Positions 7,964 through 16,579 of a stretch of 64,000 nt of DNA are shown here, piece by piece. The notes below the pieces were generated by a model. The model did no database searches. It was not told the DNA's origin and saw only the letters and a program-made list of their open reading frames with translations. The stretch's first letter is position 1. The number at the start of each line of letters is the position of its first letter. The stretch comes from Algoriphagus zhangzhouensis (GTDB lineage: Bacteria > Bacteroidota > Bacteroidia > Cytophagales > Cyclobacteriaceae), in the NCBI RefSeq assembly GCF_900148515.1, contig NZ_FRXN01000004.1, positions 248,001 to 312,000 on the forward strand, in the 5' to 3' direction. The position numbers and the translations under genes are program-made.

Positions 7964-9024
7964 TAATTTTTGCTGGAGTTGAAGTTTGAGATCAAATAGA
8001 TAAAGAATGGTGCTCCCAATAATGCCGTGATCACTCCTATAGGTAGTTCTGCTGGTATTGCGATAGTTCTGGCCAATAGGTCGGCAACATTCAGTAGGGT
8101 AGCTCCCAATAGGAATGATGCAGGAAGCAACAATTTATGGTCAGCTCCAAAGCTGATTCGGATGAGATGAGGAACTACCAAACCCACAAAGCCAATCATT
8201 CCGGTGAGTGAAACTGCTACACCTACGATTAAGGCAGTGATTAAAAGCAATTTTACTTTGAGGGCAGGAACATTGATACCCATATGAAAAGCTTCCTGTT
8301 CACCCAGGGAAATGGCATTGAGATTTTTGCTTTGGGAAAATAGGAGAAGGGAGGGGATCGCAATCAGGATTGTGGCAGTTGGCATTTTTTCCCAAGTTGC
8401 GCCCCCTAAATCCCCTAAACTCCAAAATGTGAAACTTCGAATAGCTGCATCATCGGAGTAAAACAGGGTCAGACCGATTAGGGCACCCGCTAATGCATTG
8501 ATAGCAACACCCGCTAAAATGAGGTTGTTTGTATTTGTTTTGTTTGAGCTTTGTCCTAAGAGATAAACAGCGACCACATGGATTAGTCCTCCCAAAAAGG
8601 CAAATAGAGGCATCCCCAGATTTTGGATCCAGGATAATGCTAATGTTGTAGGTGCAAAGACAAGGAAAATAACCGCAAATAAGGCACTTCCACTACTGAC
8701 ACCAATCAATCCAGGTTCTACAAGCGGATTTCTAAATAATCCCTGTAGTGCTGCTCCAGAAATCCCAAGTCCTCCTCCAACGAGTGTGGCCAATAGAATT
8801 CTTGGCAATCTAATCTGTAATAGAACATTTGCTTGCTGGGAGCTAAAATCGCTGAGTTGAATCCCTATTTCTGAAAGAAGAACGGAGATGCTTTGAGAAA
8901 GAGAGATGGCAAATGCTCCTTGTGACAAGGAAAATATTCCTATAATAAGGAGGAATATTCCCAGTCCGCTCAAGACAGTGACTTTGAGATTCGTTTTCGA
9001 TATGGATTGTGCCAAAGAAATCAT
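7963..9024 (-). CDS. hmuU: Heme ABC transporter permease, FecCD family
   Basis: 353 aa integral membrane protein with about ten hydrophobic segments. FecCD hallmarks are visible: RLPRILLATLVGGGLGISGAALQGLFRNPLVEPGLIGVSSGSA near residues 70-115, and GFVGLVVPHLIR near 270-282. It forms the inner-membrane channel for heme together with HmuV. Its ATG overlaps the stop of hmuT by four bases (ATGA-type), indicating coupling. Confidence 0.9.
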   Translation of the reverse strand: MISLAQSISKTNLKVTVLSGLGIFLLIIGIFSLSQGAFAISLSQSISVLLSEIGIQLSDFSSQQANVLLQIRLPRILLATLVGGGLGISGAALQGLFRNPLVEPGLIGVSSGSALFAVIFLVFAPTTLALSWIQNLGMPLFAFLGGLIHVVAVYLLGQSSNKTNTNNLILAGVAINALAGALIGLTLFYSDDAAIRSFTFWSLGDLGGATWEKMPTATILIAIPSLLLFSQSKNLNAISLGEQEAFHMGINVPALKVKLLLITALIVGVAVSLTGMIGFVGLVVPHLIRISFGADHKLLLPASFLLGATLLNVADLLARTIAIPAELPIGVITALLGAPFFIYLISNFNSSKN

Positions 9025-9896
9025 TTTTCCTTTCGCACCGCTTTTGCCAATTCCAATGCAGCTTTGCCTACTCTCGGGCCAAATCCTGAAAGGTAGTGTC
9101 CATCCATACTGATAATCTGATCAGATTGAAATGCCTTGGTTTCTTTGATTCCCTGAATGCCAGCAATTCCGCTTTTGCCACCCAAACTTTGGATCCCGGA
9201 ATCGAAAAACACTAAATAATCGGGATTGATGCTGACCAATGATTCCGGAGAAAGAGGAACGAACTCTTCAAAACCTGTTGCTATGGAATTGATTCCTGCC
9301 AGTTGAAACATGGATTGAGCAAAGGTTTTCTCACCAGCAATGAAAAGGGTTTCAGGGCCTCTTGCCATTACAAATGCTGCTGATGGTCTTGACTTGACTT
9401 CAGACAGATAAAGCTCCAAGGATTTCAAATCATTGTCGATTTGGACATTGATTTGATTGGCTTCCGTTTCTAAATTGAAAATCTCACCAATTTGAGTTAC
9501 CAATTGCTTCGTTTCCTCCGGAGAGCTTGGCTTGTGAAGGATTTTTATTTCCAGTCCTGATGATTTGAGTTGTTGAACTACTTCCGCATTGAGATACCCT
9601 TCTTCTAAAAGAACCAATTCAGGTCCAAGACTTAATATTCCTTCTGCCTTAATTTGATTCCTGTAGCCTATCGAAGGGAGGTCTTGCATTGATGCTGGGA
9701 AAGTGGAGGTTTTGTCTGTCGCTATGATCCAACTTCCAATATTTAAGGAATGCATGACTTCGGTAATGGTTCCTCCGGCCGTAATTACTTTTAGCTGTGT
9801 ATCGACTGGAGCCTCCACTGAAGTCTCCTTTTTGGGGCTTGTGCATGCCATTGTCAAGGCGATTAGCATACATATGTACAAAGGCGAAAATTTCAT
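9021..9896 (-). CDS. hmuT: Heme-binding periplasmic lipoprotein
   Basis: 291 aa. Lipobox with Cys18 (ALTMAC). The class III solute-binding fold spans the rest: ITAGGTITEVMHSLN, TDKTSTFPASMQDLPSIGYRNQI, and VPLSPESLVSINPDYLVFFDSG. It should capture heme in the periplasm and deliver it to HmuUV. First gene of the six-gene heme operon, read from the promoter at 9925-9955 with flanking palindromes. Vitamin B12 or a siderophore is a possible substrate by fold, but the hmuS and HmuY neighbours favour heme. Confidence 0.85.
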   Translation of the reverse strand: MKFSPLYICMLIALTMACTSPKKETSVEAPVDTQLKVITAGGTITEVMHSLNIGSWIIATDKTSTFPASMQDLPSIGYRNQIKAEGILSLGPELVLLEEGYLNAEVVQQLKSSGLEIKILHKPSSPEETKQLVTQIGEIFNLETEANQINVQIDNDLKSLELYLSEVKSRPSAAFVMARGPETLFIAGEKTFAQSMFQLAGINSIATGFEEFVPLSPESLVSINPDYLVFFDSGIQSLGGKSGIAGIQGIKETKAFQSDQIISMDGHYLSGFGPRVGKAALELAKAVRKEK

Positions 9897-9898
9897 TT

Positions 9899-9917
9899 AT
9901 TTAGATTGAATTTAAAT
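9899..9917. promoter_or_regulatory. Candidate metalloregulator operator, site 1
   Basis: A 19-bp near-perfect palindrome, ATTTAGATTGAATTTAAAT, centred on a G with one mismatched pair. It lies between the hmuT start codon and the -7 element, near the expected transcription start. A related palindrome is at 9938-9956. Size and AT-rich pattern fit a Fur- or DtxR-family site; the regulator is inferred. Confidence 0.6.
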
Positions 9918-9924
9918 AATAACA

Positions 9925-9955
9925 CAAATGTATTTTTAATTAGATTCAATCCAAA
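9925..9955 (-). promoter_or_regulatory. hmu operon promoter (TTTG-N19-TACATTTG)
   Basis: Read leftward, TTTG (complement of 9952-9955), a 19-bp spacer, then TACATTTG (complement of 9925-9932). This is an exact match to the Bacteroidota promoter consensus. It lies 29 bp before the hmuT start codon. Confidence 0.75.
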
Positions 9956-9956
9956 T
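9938..9956. promoter_or_regulatory. Candidate metalloregulator operator, site 2
   Basis: A 19-bp imperfect palindrome, AATTAGATTCAATCCAAAT, overlapping the -33 box of the hmu promoter. Its reverse complement closely matches site 1 (ATTTrGATTGAATyTAAwT pattern). Binding here would block RNA polymerase. Confidence 0.6.
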
Positions 9957-10124
9957 AAGAATTATGTTAAATTTTCTTTTGGTATTTATTGGTGATTAAT
10001 GGAGGCAGGAGGTCTTTAAGGCTTCTTGGGTATATAATCAGGGAGAGTAGAGGCGCTTTTCAAAAACTGACTGATTGACTGTAGTTTGAAAATCAAGAAG
10101 TATGGATATATTTTCCAAATATCC

Positions 10125-11703
<1,579 letters not shown>

Positions 11704-11721
11704 GAGAAATAGTTACTAGTG

Positions 11722-11757
11722 ATTGGGTTATTGGTTTTTTAAACTGAATAACCCAAT
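11722..11757 (+). other. Perfect hairpin between atpD and atpC
   Basis: ATTGGGTTATT (11722-11732) and AATAACCCAAT (11747-11757) form an 11-bp perfect stem with a 14-base loop. There is no T-run after it, so it looks like an mRNA processing or stability element, not a terminator. Confidence 0.5.
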
Positions 11758-11777
11758 TGCTTAATAACCTAAATAAT

Positions 11778-12023
11778 ATGCAATTAGAAATCGTAACACC
11801 CGATAAGAAGGTTTTCGAAGGAGAAGTATCCGAAGCAAGCTTCCCAGGTGCTTCTGGTGCATTTCAAGTATTGAATAGTCACGCACCTATCGTTTCCGCT
11901 TTGGCAAAAGGAACTGTTTCTTTCACTACTAAAGAAGGAAAGCAGTCTCTAATTGTCGATGGAGGTGTTGTTGAAGTAAAAAATAATGTCATTGTAGTCC
12001 TAGCTGAAAAAGTAATCGGTTAA
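11778..12023 (+). CDS. atpC: F1Fo ATP synthase subunit epsilon, short form
   Basis: 81 aa. The N-terminal epsilon beta-sandwich is complete (MQLEIVTPDKKVFEGEVSEA, FPGASGAFQVLNSHAPIVSAL, VDGGVVEVKNNVIVVLAEKVI). The C-terminal two-helix inhibitory domain of longer epsilon subunits is absent, because the stop follows the last strand. An in-frame upstream ATG at 11757 exists, but family alignment begins at MQLEIV, so I start at 11778. It lies 74 bp after atpD and is followed by two strong terminators. Confidence 0.93.
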   Translation: MQLEIVTPDKKVFEGEVSEASFPGASGAFQVLNSHAPIVSALAKGTVSFTTKEGKQSLIVDGGVVEVKNNVIVVLAEKVIG

Positions 12024-12044
12024 GCTTCAATGTTTAGATAAATA

Positions 12045-12076
12045 GAAAAAGTCCAGGCGAAAGCTTGGACTTTTTT
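12045..12076 (+). terminator. Terminator of atpDC
   Basis: AAAAAGTCCA and TGGACTTTTTT pair across a ten-base loop and end in six T residues, 22 bp after atpC. Confidence 0.9.
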
Positions 12077-12105
12077 GCGTTTTGGTGTTTCAGGAATAGA
12101 TCCAT

Positions 12106-12142
12106 AAAAAATCCCCGCTTCAAATGGAGTGGGGATTTTTTT
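12106..12142. terminator. Second, bidirectional terminator-like hairpin
   Basis: AAAAAATCCCC and GGGGATTTTTTT pair. It has a T-run on both strands, so it could back up atpDC termination and end leftward transcripts from the fucosidase gene. Confidence 0.7.
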
Positions 12143-12352
12143 AATCTGTTTGAAAATTATTTTCAATTCTATATGGATAGGTAGCGAAGTGTAGTTCACG
12201 TTTCGTAAATCAACAATCACATTTCAGCCTTTACTGACCACTGATCTCTGAGACTTTGTGCTACCAACCTTCCTTTCTCCTATATTTTCCAGAAGTCGGA
12301 TTTGGTTATGCCACTTTTCTGTAGGCTTTCAAGTTTATAGATTTGTTTAAAC

Positions 12353-12383
12353 ATCCCCCTAGCCCCCTTTGAAGGGGGATTAG
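12353..12383. repeat. GC-rich short palindromic repeat
   Basis: CCCCCTAGCCCCCTTTGAAG followed by GGGGGATTAG contains a CCCCCTT-TG-AAGGGGG palindrome. From general knowledge, very similar G/C blocks are scattered in intergenic DNA of many Bacteroidota. Confidence 0.5.
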
Positions 12384-12547
12384 TTAGCGTTTCCATTTGA
12401 GAGAAAAGAATTCTTGAATGGTATTATATTGTTGATGTCACTGAATACTGAATACTGATTACTCCAATTTTCAGCTTTCAAACTTTAGCCTTCAGCTTTT
12501 TCCGATCACTGATCCCTGTGACTGCTTACTTCCAGCCTCCCAACTTC

Positions 12548-13879
12548 TCAATTGCTTTCAATCACCTGACCATGTTCTCTGTATAGCTCTACTGGGCCAT
12601 CTAATAACACAGCGATTACAGTGATGTCTTTGTCATAAACATTGTTAGGAATATCGATGTATTTCATGCCGGGAACGGCGCTCCAATACATTTTACCTAC
12701 TTCTCTGGATTGAAGTTTGGTGCCATTCCCTACTACCCAAACGCGCTGAATTTTGTTTTTAAGGCCTTTGATAGCCAAAGATTCATTGACTTTGTAGTCT
12801 AAGTAGATATAAAGAATGGTTTTGTCAGGAGAAAGAGTTGTTGGAGCATAAACGTGCCCATCAGGAATGCCTGCTTGAGTATTATAGATAGCGGCTTCAT
12901 GTTTGGTGGTCCATCTTCCGAATTCCTTCAAGATATTCTCTGCTTCTTCTGGAATGCTTCCATCTGGCTTTGGTCCGAAATCCATTAAAAGATTTCCTCC
13001 CATATGAAGGCAGTCCACGAAGATTCTTAAAAGCTCACTAGGGGACTTGTAGGCGTGATCATTTCCTTGATAACCCCAACTGTTGTTCATTGTCATGCAA
13101 AGCTCCCAGTACTTGCTCTGAGGGCGTGCAACAGGAACTCCTTGTTCTGGAGTGGCATAATCACCAAAACCGGGTCCAAGTCTCGAATTGATAATCAAAT
13201 TAGGGTTGTAGCTCAATAGTTTCTTTTTGAGTTCAGCGCTTCTCCATTCTTCTGGTTTGTGCTCCCAATCTCCGTCAAACCAATACAAATCCGGATTGAA
13301 TTGAGAAGAAAGCTCTTCTAGTTGCTCGAAATTGAAATCTGTAAACTTGCGGAATCTCGCGGGATCGTTTTTGTATCTGTAGATTTCTCTGGTTTGCCTG
13401 TCATAATCGGGGTGGGACCAATCCAATACTGAGAAATAAATTCCTTTTTTGATTCCCTCTTTATCGAGTGCATCCATCAATGGTGCTACTAAATCTTTTC
13501 CAGCTGGTGTTTTCTTCACAACAGATAAATCGGAGGCTTGAGTATCCCACAGTGCGACTCCATCGTGGTGTTTGGCTGTAAGGACTGCATATTGAGCGCC
13601 AGATTGCTTGATGAGTTTTGCCCACTTTTCAGGATTATAGTTTGCAGCTGTGAATCCTGAAGTTTGCTTCATATAATCCTCGTAGGAAATGTAGTCGTTG
13701 AAAAAAGACCATGATTCATCGATTCCATTGACTGAATAAATGCCCCAATGGATAAAAATTCCCAGTTTGGCATCTTGAAACCATTTCATTTTGGAATCAG
13801 CTTCTTGAGCTGTGGATTGACTAATCCAGGATAGATTCAGTAAAAAAGTAAGTAAAGTAAACAGGGTAGCTTTTTTCAT
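12548..13879 (-). CDS. Alpha-L-fucosidase, GH29 family, secreted
   Basis: 443 aa. A signal peptide (LFTLLTFLLNLSWISQSTAQ) sends it to the periplasm or beyond. The GH29 catalytic barrel is clear: MKWFQDAKLGIFIHWGIYSV, YAVLTAKHHDGVALWDT, and the nucleophile region LYWFDGDW near residue 200. It would release terminal L-fucose from glycans. A second, shorter C-terminal beta domain appears trimmed relative to long GH29 enzymes. I start at the ATG giving MKKATLF; an upstream ATG at 13912 would add 11 residues before the signal peptide. The gene stands alone, with no other glycan gene next to it. Confidence 0.88.
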   Translation of the reverse strand: MKKATLFTLLTFLLNLSWISQSTAQEADSKMKWFQDAKLGIFIHWGIYSVNGIDESWSFFNDYISYEDYMKQTSGFTAANYNPEKWAKLIKQSGAQYAVLTAKHHDGVALWDTQASDLSVVKKTPAGKDLVAPLMDALDKEGIKKGIYFSVLDWSHPDYDRQTREIYRYKNDPARFRKFTDFNFEQLEELSSQFNPDLYWFDGDWEHKPEEWRSAELKKKLLSYNPNLIINSRLGPGFGDYATPEQGVPVARPQSKYWELCMTMNNSWGYQGNDHAYKSPSELLRIFVDCLHMGGNLLMDFGPKPDGSIPEEAENILKEFGRWTTKHEAAIYNTQAGIPDGHVYAPTTLSPDKTILYIYLDYKVNESLAIKGLKNKIQRVWVVGNGTKLQSREVGKMYWSAVPGMKYIDIPNNVYDKDITVIAVLLDGPVELYREHGQVIESN

Positions 13880-13968
13880 TGGGTTTAATTTTTTCTCGAA
13901 AATAGGGCTCATGGACTAAGGAATCCAAATTTAAATGAGTCTACTTTCTTTTTATTAATTTATTTCCA

Positions 13969-13976
13969 TACATTTG
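13969..13976 (+). promoter_or_regulatory. rpsU promoter -7 element (TACATTTG)
   Basis: A match to TAnnTTTG 25 bp before the rpsU ATG. No TTTG is seen at the -33 position. Confidence 0.5.
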
Positions 13977-13984
13977 TGGCCGCG

Positions 13985-13993
13985 AAAGGAGGT
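13985..13993 (+). promoter_or_regulatory. Strong Shine-Dalgarno of rpsU
   Basis: AAAGGAGGT eight bases before the ATG is fully complementary to the 16S anti-Shine-Dalgarno. Most other starts I inspected in the window lack such a site. In Bacteroidota the anti-Shine-Dalgarno is normally masked on the ribosome with help of bS21, so this strong site fits feedback control of bS21. Confidence 0.7.
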
Positions 13994-14001
13994 GTAAAAA
14001 C

Positions 14002-14196
14002 ATGATCATAGTAAACGTAAAAGAAAACGAATCAATCGAAAAGGCGCTTAAGCGTTTCAAAAAGAAGTTTGACAAGACTGGTGCAGTCAGAGAACTTAGA
14101 GCGAGACAAGCCTTCACGAAACCTTCTATTAAGAAAAGAGATCAAGTAATCAAAGCTGCTTACAAGCAAAGAATGCAAGAGGAAGCAAACAAATAA
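14002..14196 (+). CDS. rpsU: 30S ribosomal protein bS21
   Basis: 64 aa, highly basic: MIIVNVKENESIEKALKRFK at the N-terminus and an RELRARQAFTKPSIKK core, typical of bS21. It binds the small subunit near the 3' end of 16S rRNA. In Bacteroidota it helps hide the anti-Shine-Dalgarno. The gene is monocistronic with its own -7 element, an unusually strong Shine-Dalgarno and a strong terminator. Confidence 0.97.
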   Translation: MIIVNVKENESIEKALKRFKKKFDKTGAVRELRARQAFTKPSIKKRDQVIKAAYKQRMQEEANK

Positions 14197-14219
14197 TTGC
14201 TTTGATGAATTGAGTTATA

Positions 14220-14254
14220 GAAGCTGGTATTCCATTGAATGCCAGCTTTTTTTG
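14220..14254 (+). terminator. Terminator of rpsU
   Basis: AAGCTGGTATTC and GAATGCCAGCTT pair around a CATT loop and are followed by seven T residues. Confidence 0.92.
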
Positions 14255-14305
14255 TTTTTAAAATTCTATCGAAAAGGAAAGTGTAGTTTAGGCTATTGGT
14301 TTTGT

Positions 14306-14327
14306 CGCCCTGAGCGGAGTCGAAGGG
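14306..14327. repeat. REP-like motif 1 (CCCTGAGCGGAGTCGAAGGG)
   Basis: The sequence reads CG then CCCTGAGCGGAGTCGAAGGG. From general knowledge this exact 20-mer, or its complement, is a very common intergenic repeat in Bacteroidota. Related variants occur at 15059-15085 and 15515-15540. Confidence 0.65.
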
Positions 14328-14458
14328 TATTTAAACATGTTTTTTATAAATCACTTCATATTTTTCATAAATCAATTTTTGTAGACCTGTACTCATCTTT
14401 TGTCTGGCTGAGTATTTAAAATTCATTGAACATTCAATTAGAATATTATAGGTTATTT

Positions 14459-14952
14459 ATTTTTGGCACTTTTGAAAGACCAAAAGTACCCAAAAGTCTT
14501 TTGCCTGAAGTGGCTTGAAAATGCCTTCGGACATTTTCTGCCGGACTGGCTCAAACGCTAAAAATCGCCGGATTTCCGAACTTGTTCGGAACTAGCCGAT
14601 TTTCTAAACGCTTATTGACCTCAATCCGTCACCAGCCACTTCAAAGCAAATGGTCCAGTTGAAATCACAAAAAAATTCAAGGCTATTGGAATAACGGGCG
14701 GTTTAAAATTAAGTCGAGAATATAATTTTTAGTCTGGACCCGCCTTCCAGTTTTGGGTGTTAAGAAATCAATTGTGAGGGTTGTAATTAGGAGGCTTGTC
14801 TGACGAATATTTTGCCGCTTCAAACTTCAAGTTTTCCCATGATTCAATGCAAAATTGAGGAGTTTGCCGACGTGTGGGGAGGAAATTGATTTTAACCCAA
14901 AAATGGACAGCGGTGGGTTTTTTGGTCCTTTTTCACCTAAAGGAAAAAGGAC
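14459..14952. repeat. ~490-bp structured repeat, copy A (family 2)
   Basis: Aligns over its whole length with 44841-45320. Paired elements: 5' hairpin GGCACTTTTG/CAAAAGTACC; a domain closed by TGAAGTGGCT and AGCCACTTCA, with inner hairpins GAAAATG/CATTTTC and TTCCGAAC/GTTCGGAA; a copy-specific middle; a long-range stem TTTTGGGT..AAATCAATT (around 14750) with AATTGATTTTAACCCAAAA (around 14885); and a 3' hairpin GTCCTTTTTC/GAAAAAGGAC. There is no coding frame of note. It may be a structured RNA or a non-autonomous mobile element. Confidence 0.75.
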
Positions 14953-15034
14953 GAAGAAATTAAATAAAAGATTATTGAGGATTCCATATTGAAAGGGTTG
15001 ATTGGGGAATTTTAAACCGAGTCAACCTTTTTAT

Positions 15035-15403
15035 TTAACAAATTACTTTATGGTCATTGGTGGCACTGGAGCGACGAAAGTCACCTATATCGAAGCCTTT
15101 ATTTTTATCAGGTGTCTTATTGTTGCACTTTGAATAGGATTTCAGCATTTCCCAATTTCCTTCAATCATTGCTTGTTTTTTCTTTTTGCTCCATCCTTTG
15201 ACTTGCTTTTCAAAAGATATGGCTTCCTTGATATTTTGGAATTTTTGAGAGAAAACAAGTTTAATAGGTCTTCTTTTGAAGGTGTAGGAGTTAGGATCAA
15301 ACCCTTCTTGGTGTTCTGAGAGTCTCCTTTCTAGGTTATTGGTAACTCCAGTATAGAATGATTTATCCCTGCATTCTAAAATATATACTATGTATTCGCT
15401 CAT
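15035..15403 (-). CDS. GIY-YIG endonuclease domain protein
   Basis: 122 aa. The UvrC/YhbQ-type GIY-YIG domain occupies residues 1-85: the VYILECRDKSFYTGVTNNLE core (the two tyrosine motifs), the catalytic Arg in LERRLSEH, and the metal-binding Glu in AISFEKQVKGW. The last ~30 residues (KTPDKNKGFDIGDFRRSSATNDHK) are unlike the domain and are encoded by a REP-like element at 15059-15085, so the tail probably arose by reading into a repeat. Cellular role unknown. It sits in a repeat-rich stretch between rpsU and a Xer gene. Possible roles are repeat mobility or DNA repair. Confidence 0.82.
   Translation of the reverse strand: MSEYIVYILECRDKSFYTGVTNNLERRLSEHQEGFDPNSYTFKRRPIKLVFSQKFQNIKEAISFEKQVKGWSKKKKQAMIEGNWEMLKSYSKCNNKTPDKNKGFDIGDFRRSSATNDHKVIC
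15059..15085. repeat. REP-like motif 2 inside the GIY-YIG 3' end
   Basis: GGTGGCACTGGAGCGACGAA followed by AGTCACC: GGTG and CACC close a hairpin, and the core resembles motif 1 (CTGAGCGGAGTCGAAGG). It encodes the tail residues GDFRRSSAT of the GIY-YIG protein. Confidence 0.5.
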
Positions 15404-15514
15404 TATTGTTGAACAGGTCTAAAACTTTAATATATAAAAATACCTAATCATTTAAGCAACTTGTAAATAGTCCTGTCCGGGCTGAAATAGGGGTGGGTTT
15501 TTAAACTTAAGAGG

Positions 15515-15540
15515 TCCTCGACTCCGCTCGGACTGACAAA
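15515..15540. repeat. REP-like motif 3
   Basis: TCCTCGACTCCGCTCGGACT, then GACAAA, is the complement-orientation variant of motif 1, located upstream of the GIY-YIG gene. A perfect small hairpin CCTTGAG/CTCAAGG follows at 15555-15573. Confidence 0.5.
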
Positions 15541-15660
15541 GAAGAAGGAACAATCCTTGAGCTCGGACTCAAGGAGTTGCGATGTGACATTAATTTTCCC
15601 TGCTTTTATACATAGGATTCTCTTCTTCTTTTCATATCTTAAATCAAGAAATTGTGCTGT

Positions 15661-16545
15661 ATGATTGATTCTTTTGTCACCTATTTAGAATTCGAAAAGC
15701 GAAGTAGCCCCCACACGGTAGAAGCTTACCAGCGCGATTTAGTCCAGTTAGAAGAATTTATTGAGCTTTCTTTCGAGCAAAAGGATTTGACCCTTGTGTC
15801 TCATAGAGAGTTGAGAGCCTGGGTGATAGACCTTGTTGAACAAGGTTTGAGTACTACATCTGTAAATAGAAAAATAGCCACTCTTCGATCCTATTATAAG
15901 TTTTTGCTCAGAAATGGGAAGATCGAACAGGATCCGACCTATAAGTTAAAATCCCTTAAAAATCCGAAAAAACTCCCCGAATTCGTACAAGAAAAGAGCA
16001 TTGCTTCCGTATTAGAAGAAAGCGTTTATGAAGATAATTTTCAGGGAAAGCGAGACCGGATAGTAATGGAGTTTTTGTATTTGACCGGAGTGAGACTTTC
16101 CGAATTGATTGGATTGAAATGGTCGGATATAGATTTGATTCAAGATCAGGTAAAGGTCTTGGGGAAGCGGAAAAAAGAACGAATAATTCCCATTACAAAA
16201 GGACTCAAACAGAATATTATTTCATATCAGAAAGTATTTGAGGAAACATTTCCGAAAGCAGGACAAAGTCACTATTTTATTGTGAGTAATTCAGGAAAAA
16301 AGAGCTATCCTATGATGGTTTATCGTATTGTCAGACAGTATCTGGATCTTTTTGCGCAGACGAGCAAGCGCAGTCCTCACGTGTTGAGACATACTTTTGC
16401 GACCCACTTATTAAATAAGGGAGCTGACTTGAATGCTGTCAAAGACCTTCTTGGTCATGCTAACCTTGCTGCTACGCAAGTGTACACCCACAATTCCATG
16501 GAAAAACTGAAGGCTGTGTTTGAACAGGCACATCCTAAAGCGTAA
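15661..16545 (+). CDS. Tyrosine recombinase, XerC/XerD family
   Basis: 294 aa. An N-terminal SAM-like DNA-binding domain (SFVTYLEFEKRSSPHTVEAY, residues 1-85) is followed by the catalytic domain with the full set: Arg in TGVRLSELIGLKW, Lys in LGKRKKERIIPI, His-x-x-Arg in SPHVLRHTFATHL, His in LLGHANLAATQ, and nucleophile Tyr in VYTHNS. Xer enzymes resolve chromosome dimers at dif near the terminus. I use the ATG at 15661; a TTG further upstream is less likely. It sits directly before hpf, an order often seen in this phylum. A second Xer gene is at 43848. Confidence 0.9.
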   Translation: MIDSFVTYLEFEKRSSPHTVEAYQRDLVQLEEFIELSFEQKDLTLVSHRELRAWVIDLVEQGLSTTSVNRKIATLRSYYKFLLRNGKIEQDPTYKLKSLKNPKKLPEFVQEKSIASVLEESVYEDNFQGKRDRIVMEFLYLTGVRLSELIGLKWSDIDLIQDQVKVLGKRKKERIIPITKGLKQNIISYQKVFEETFPKAGQSHYFIVSNSGKKSYPMMVYRIVRQYLDLFAQTSKRSPHVLRHTFATHLLNKGADLNAVKDLLGHANLAATQVYTHNSMEKLKAVFEQAHPKA

Positions 16546-16579
16546 TAAATAGATTGTTCAACCCTAAATGCAAATCATT

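Larger units (their letters stand above)
12024..12547. other. Gene-free stretch: two terminators and simple repeats
   Basis: No gene. Besides the terminators at 12045-12076 and 12106-12142 and the GC-rich palindrome at 12353-12383, the region 12230-12520 carries several degenerate ACTGATC/ACTGAATACTGA-type units (for example 12235-12250, 12435-12465, 12502-12525). Confidence 0.6.
14197..15034. other. Gene-free, repeat-rich stretch
   Basis: 838 bp with no convincing gene. It holds the rpsU terminator, a REP-like motif (14306-14327) and the first copy of the ~490-bp structured repeat (14459-14952). Confidence 0.7.

Noticed and set aside
12020..12220. 66-aa minus-strand frame across the atpC terminators
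   Set aside because: It reads through two strong terminator hairpins; the residues only mirror these.
14210..14419. 69-aa plus-strand frame after rpsU
   Set aside because: It runs through the rpsU terminator and the REP-like motif at 14306, has no family pattern, and its composition follows the repeat.
14459..14952. Structured repeat considered as a group II intron or a known IS
   Set aside because: No reverse transcriptase or transposase frame and no recognised intron domain V; kept as an unexplained repeat.
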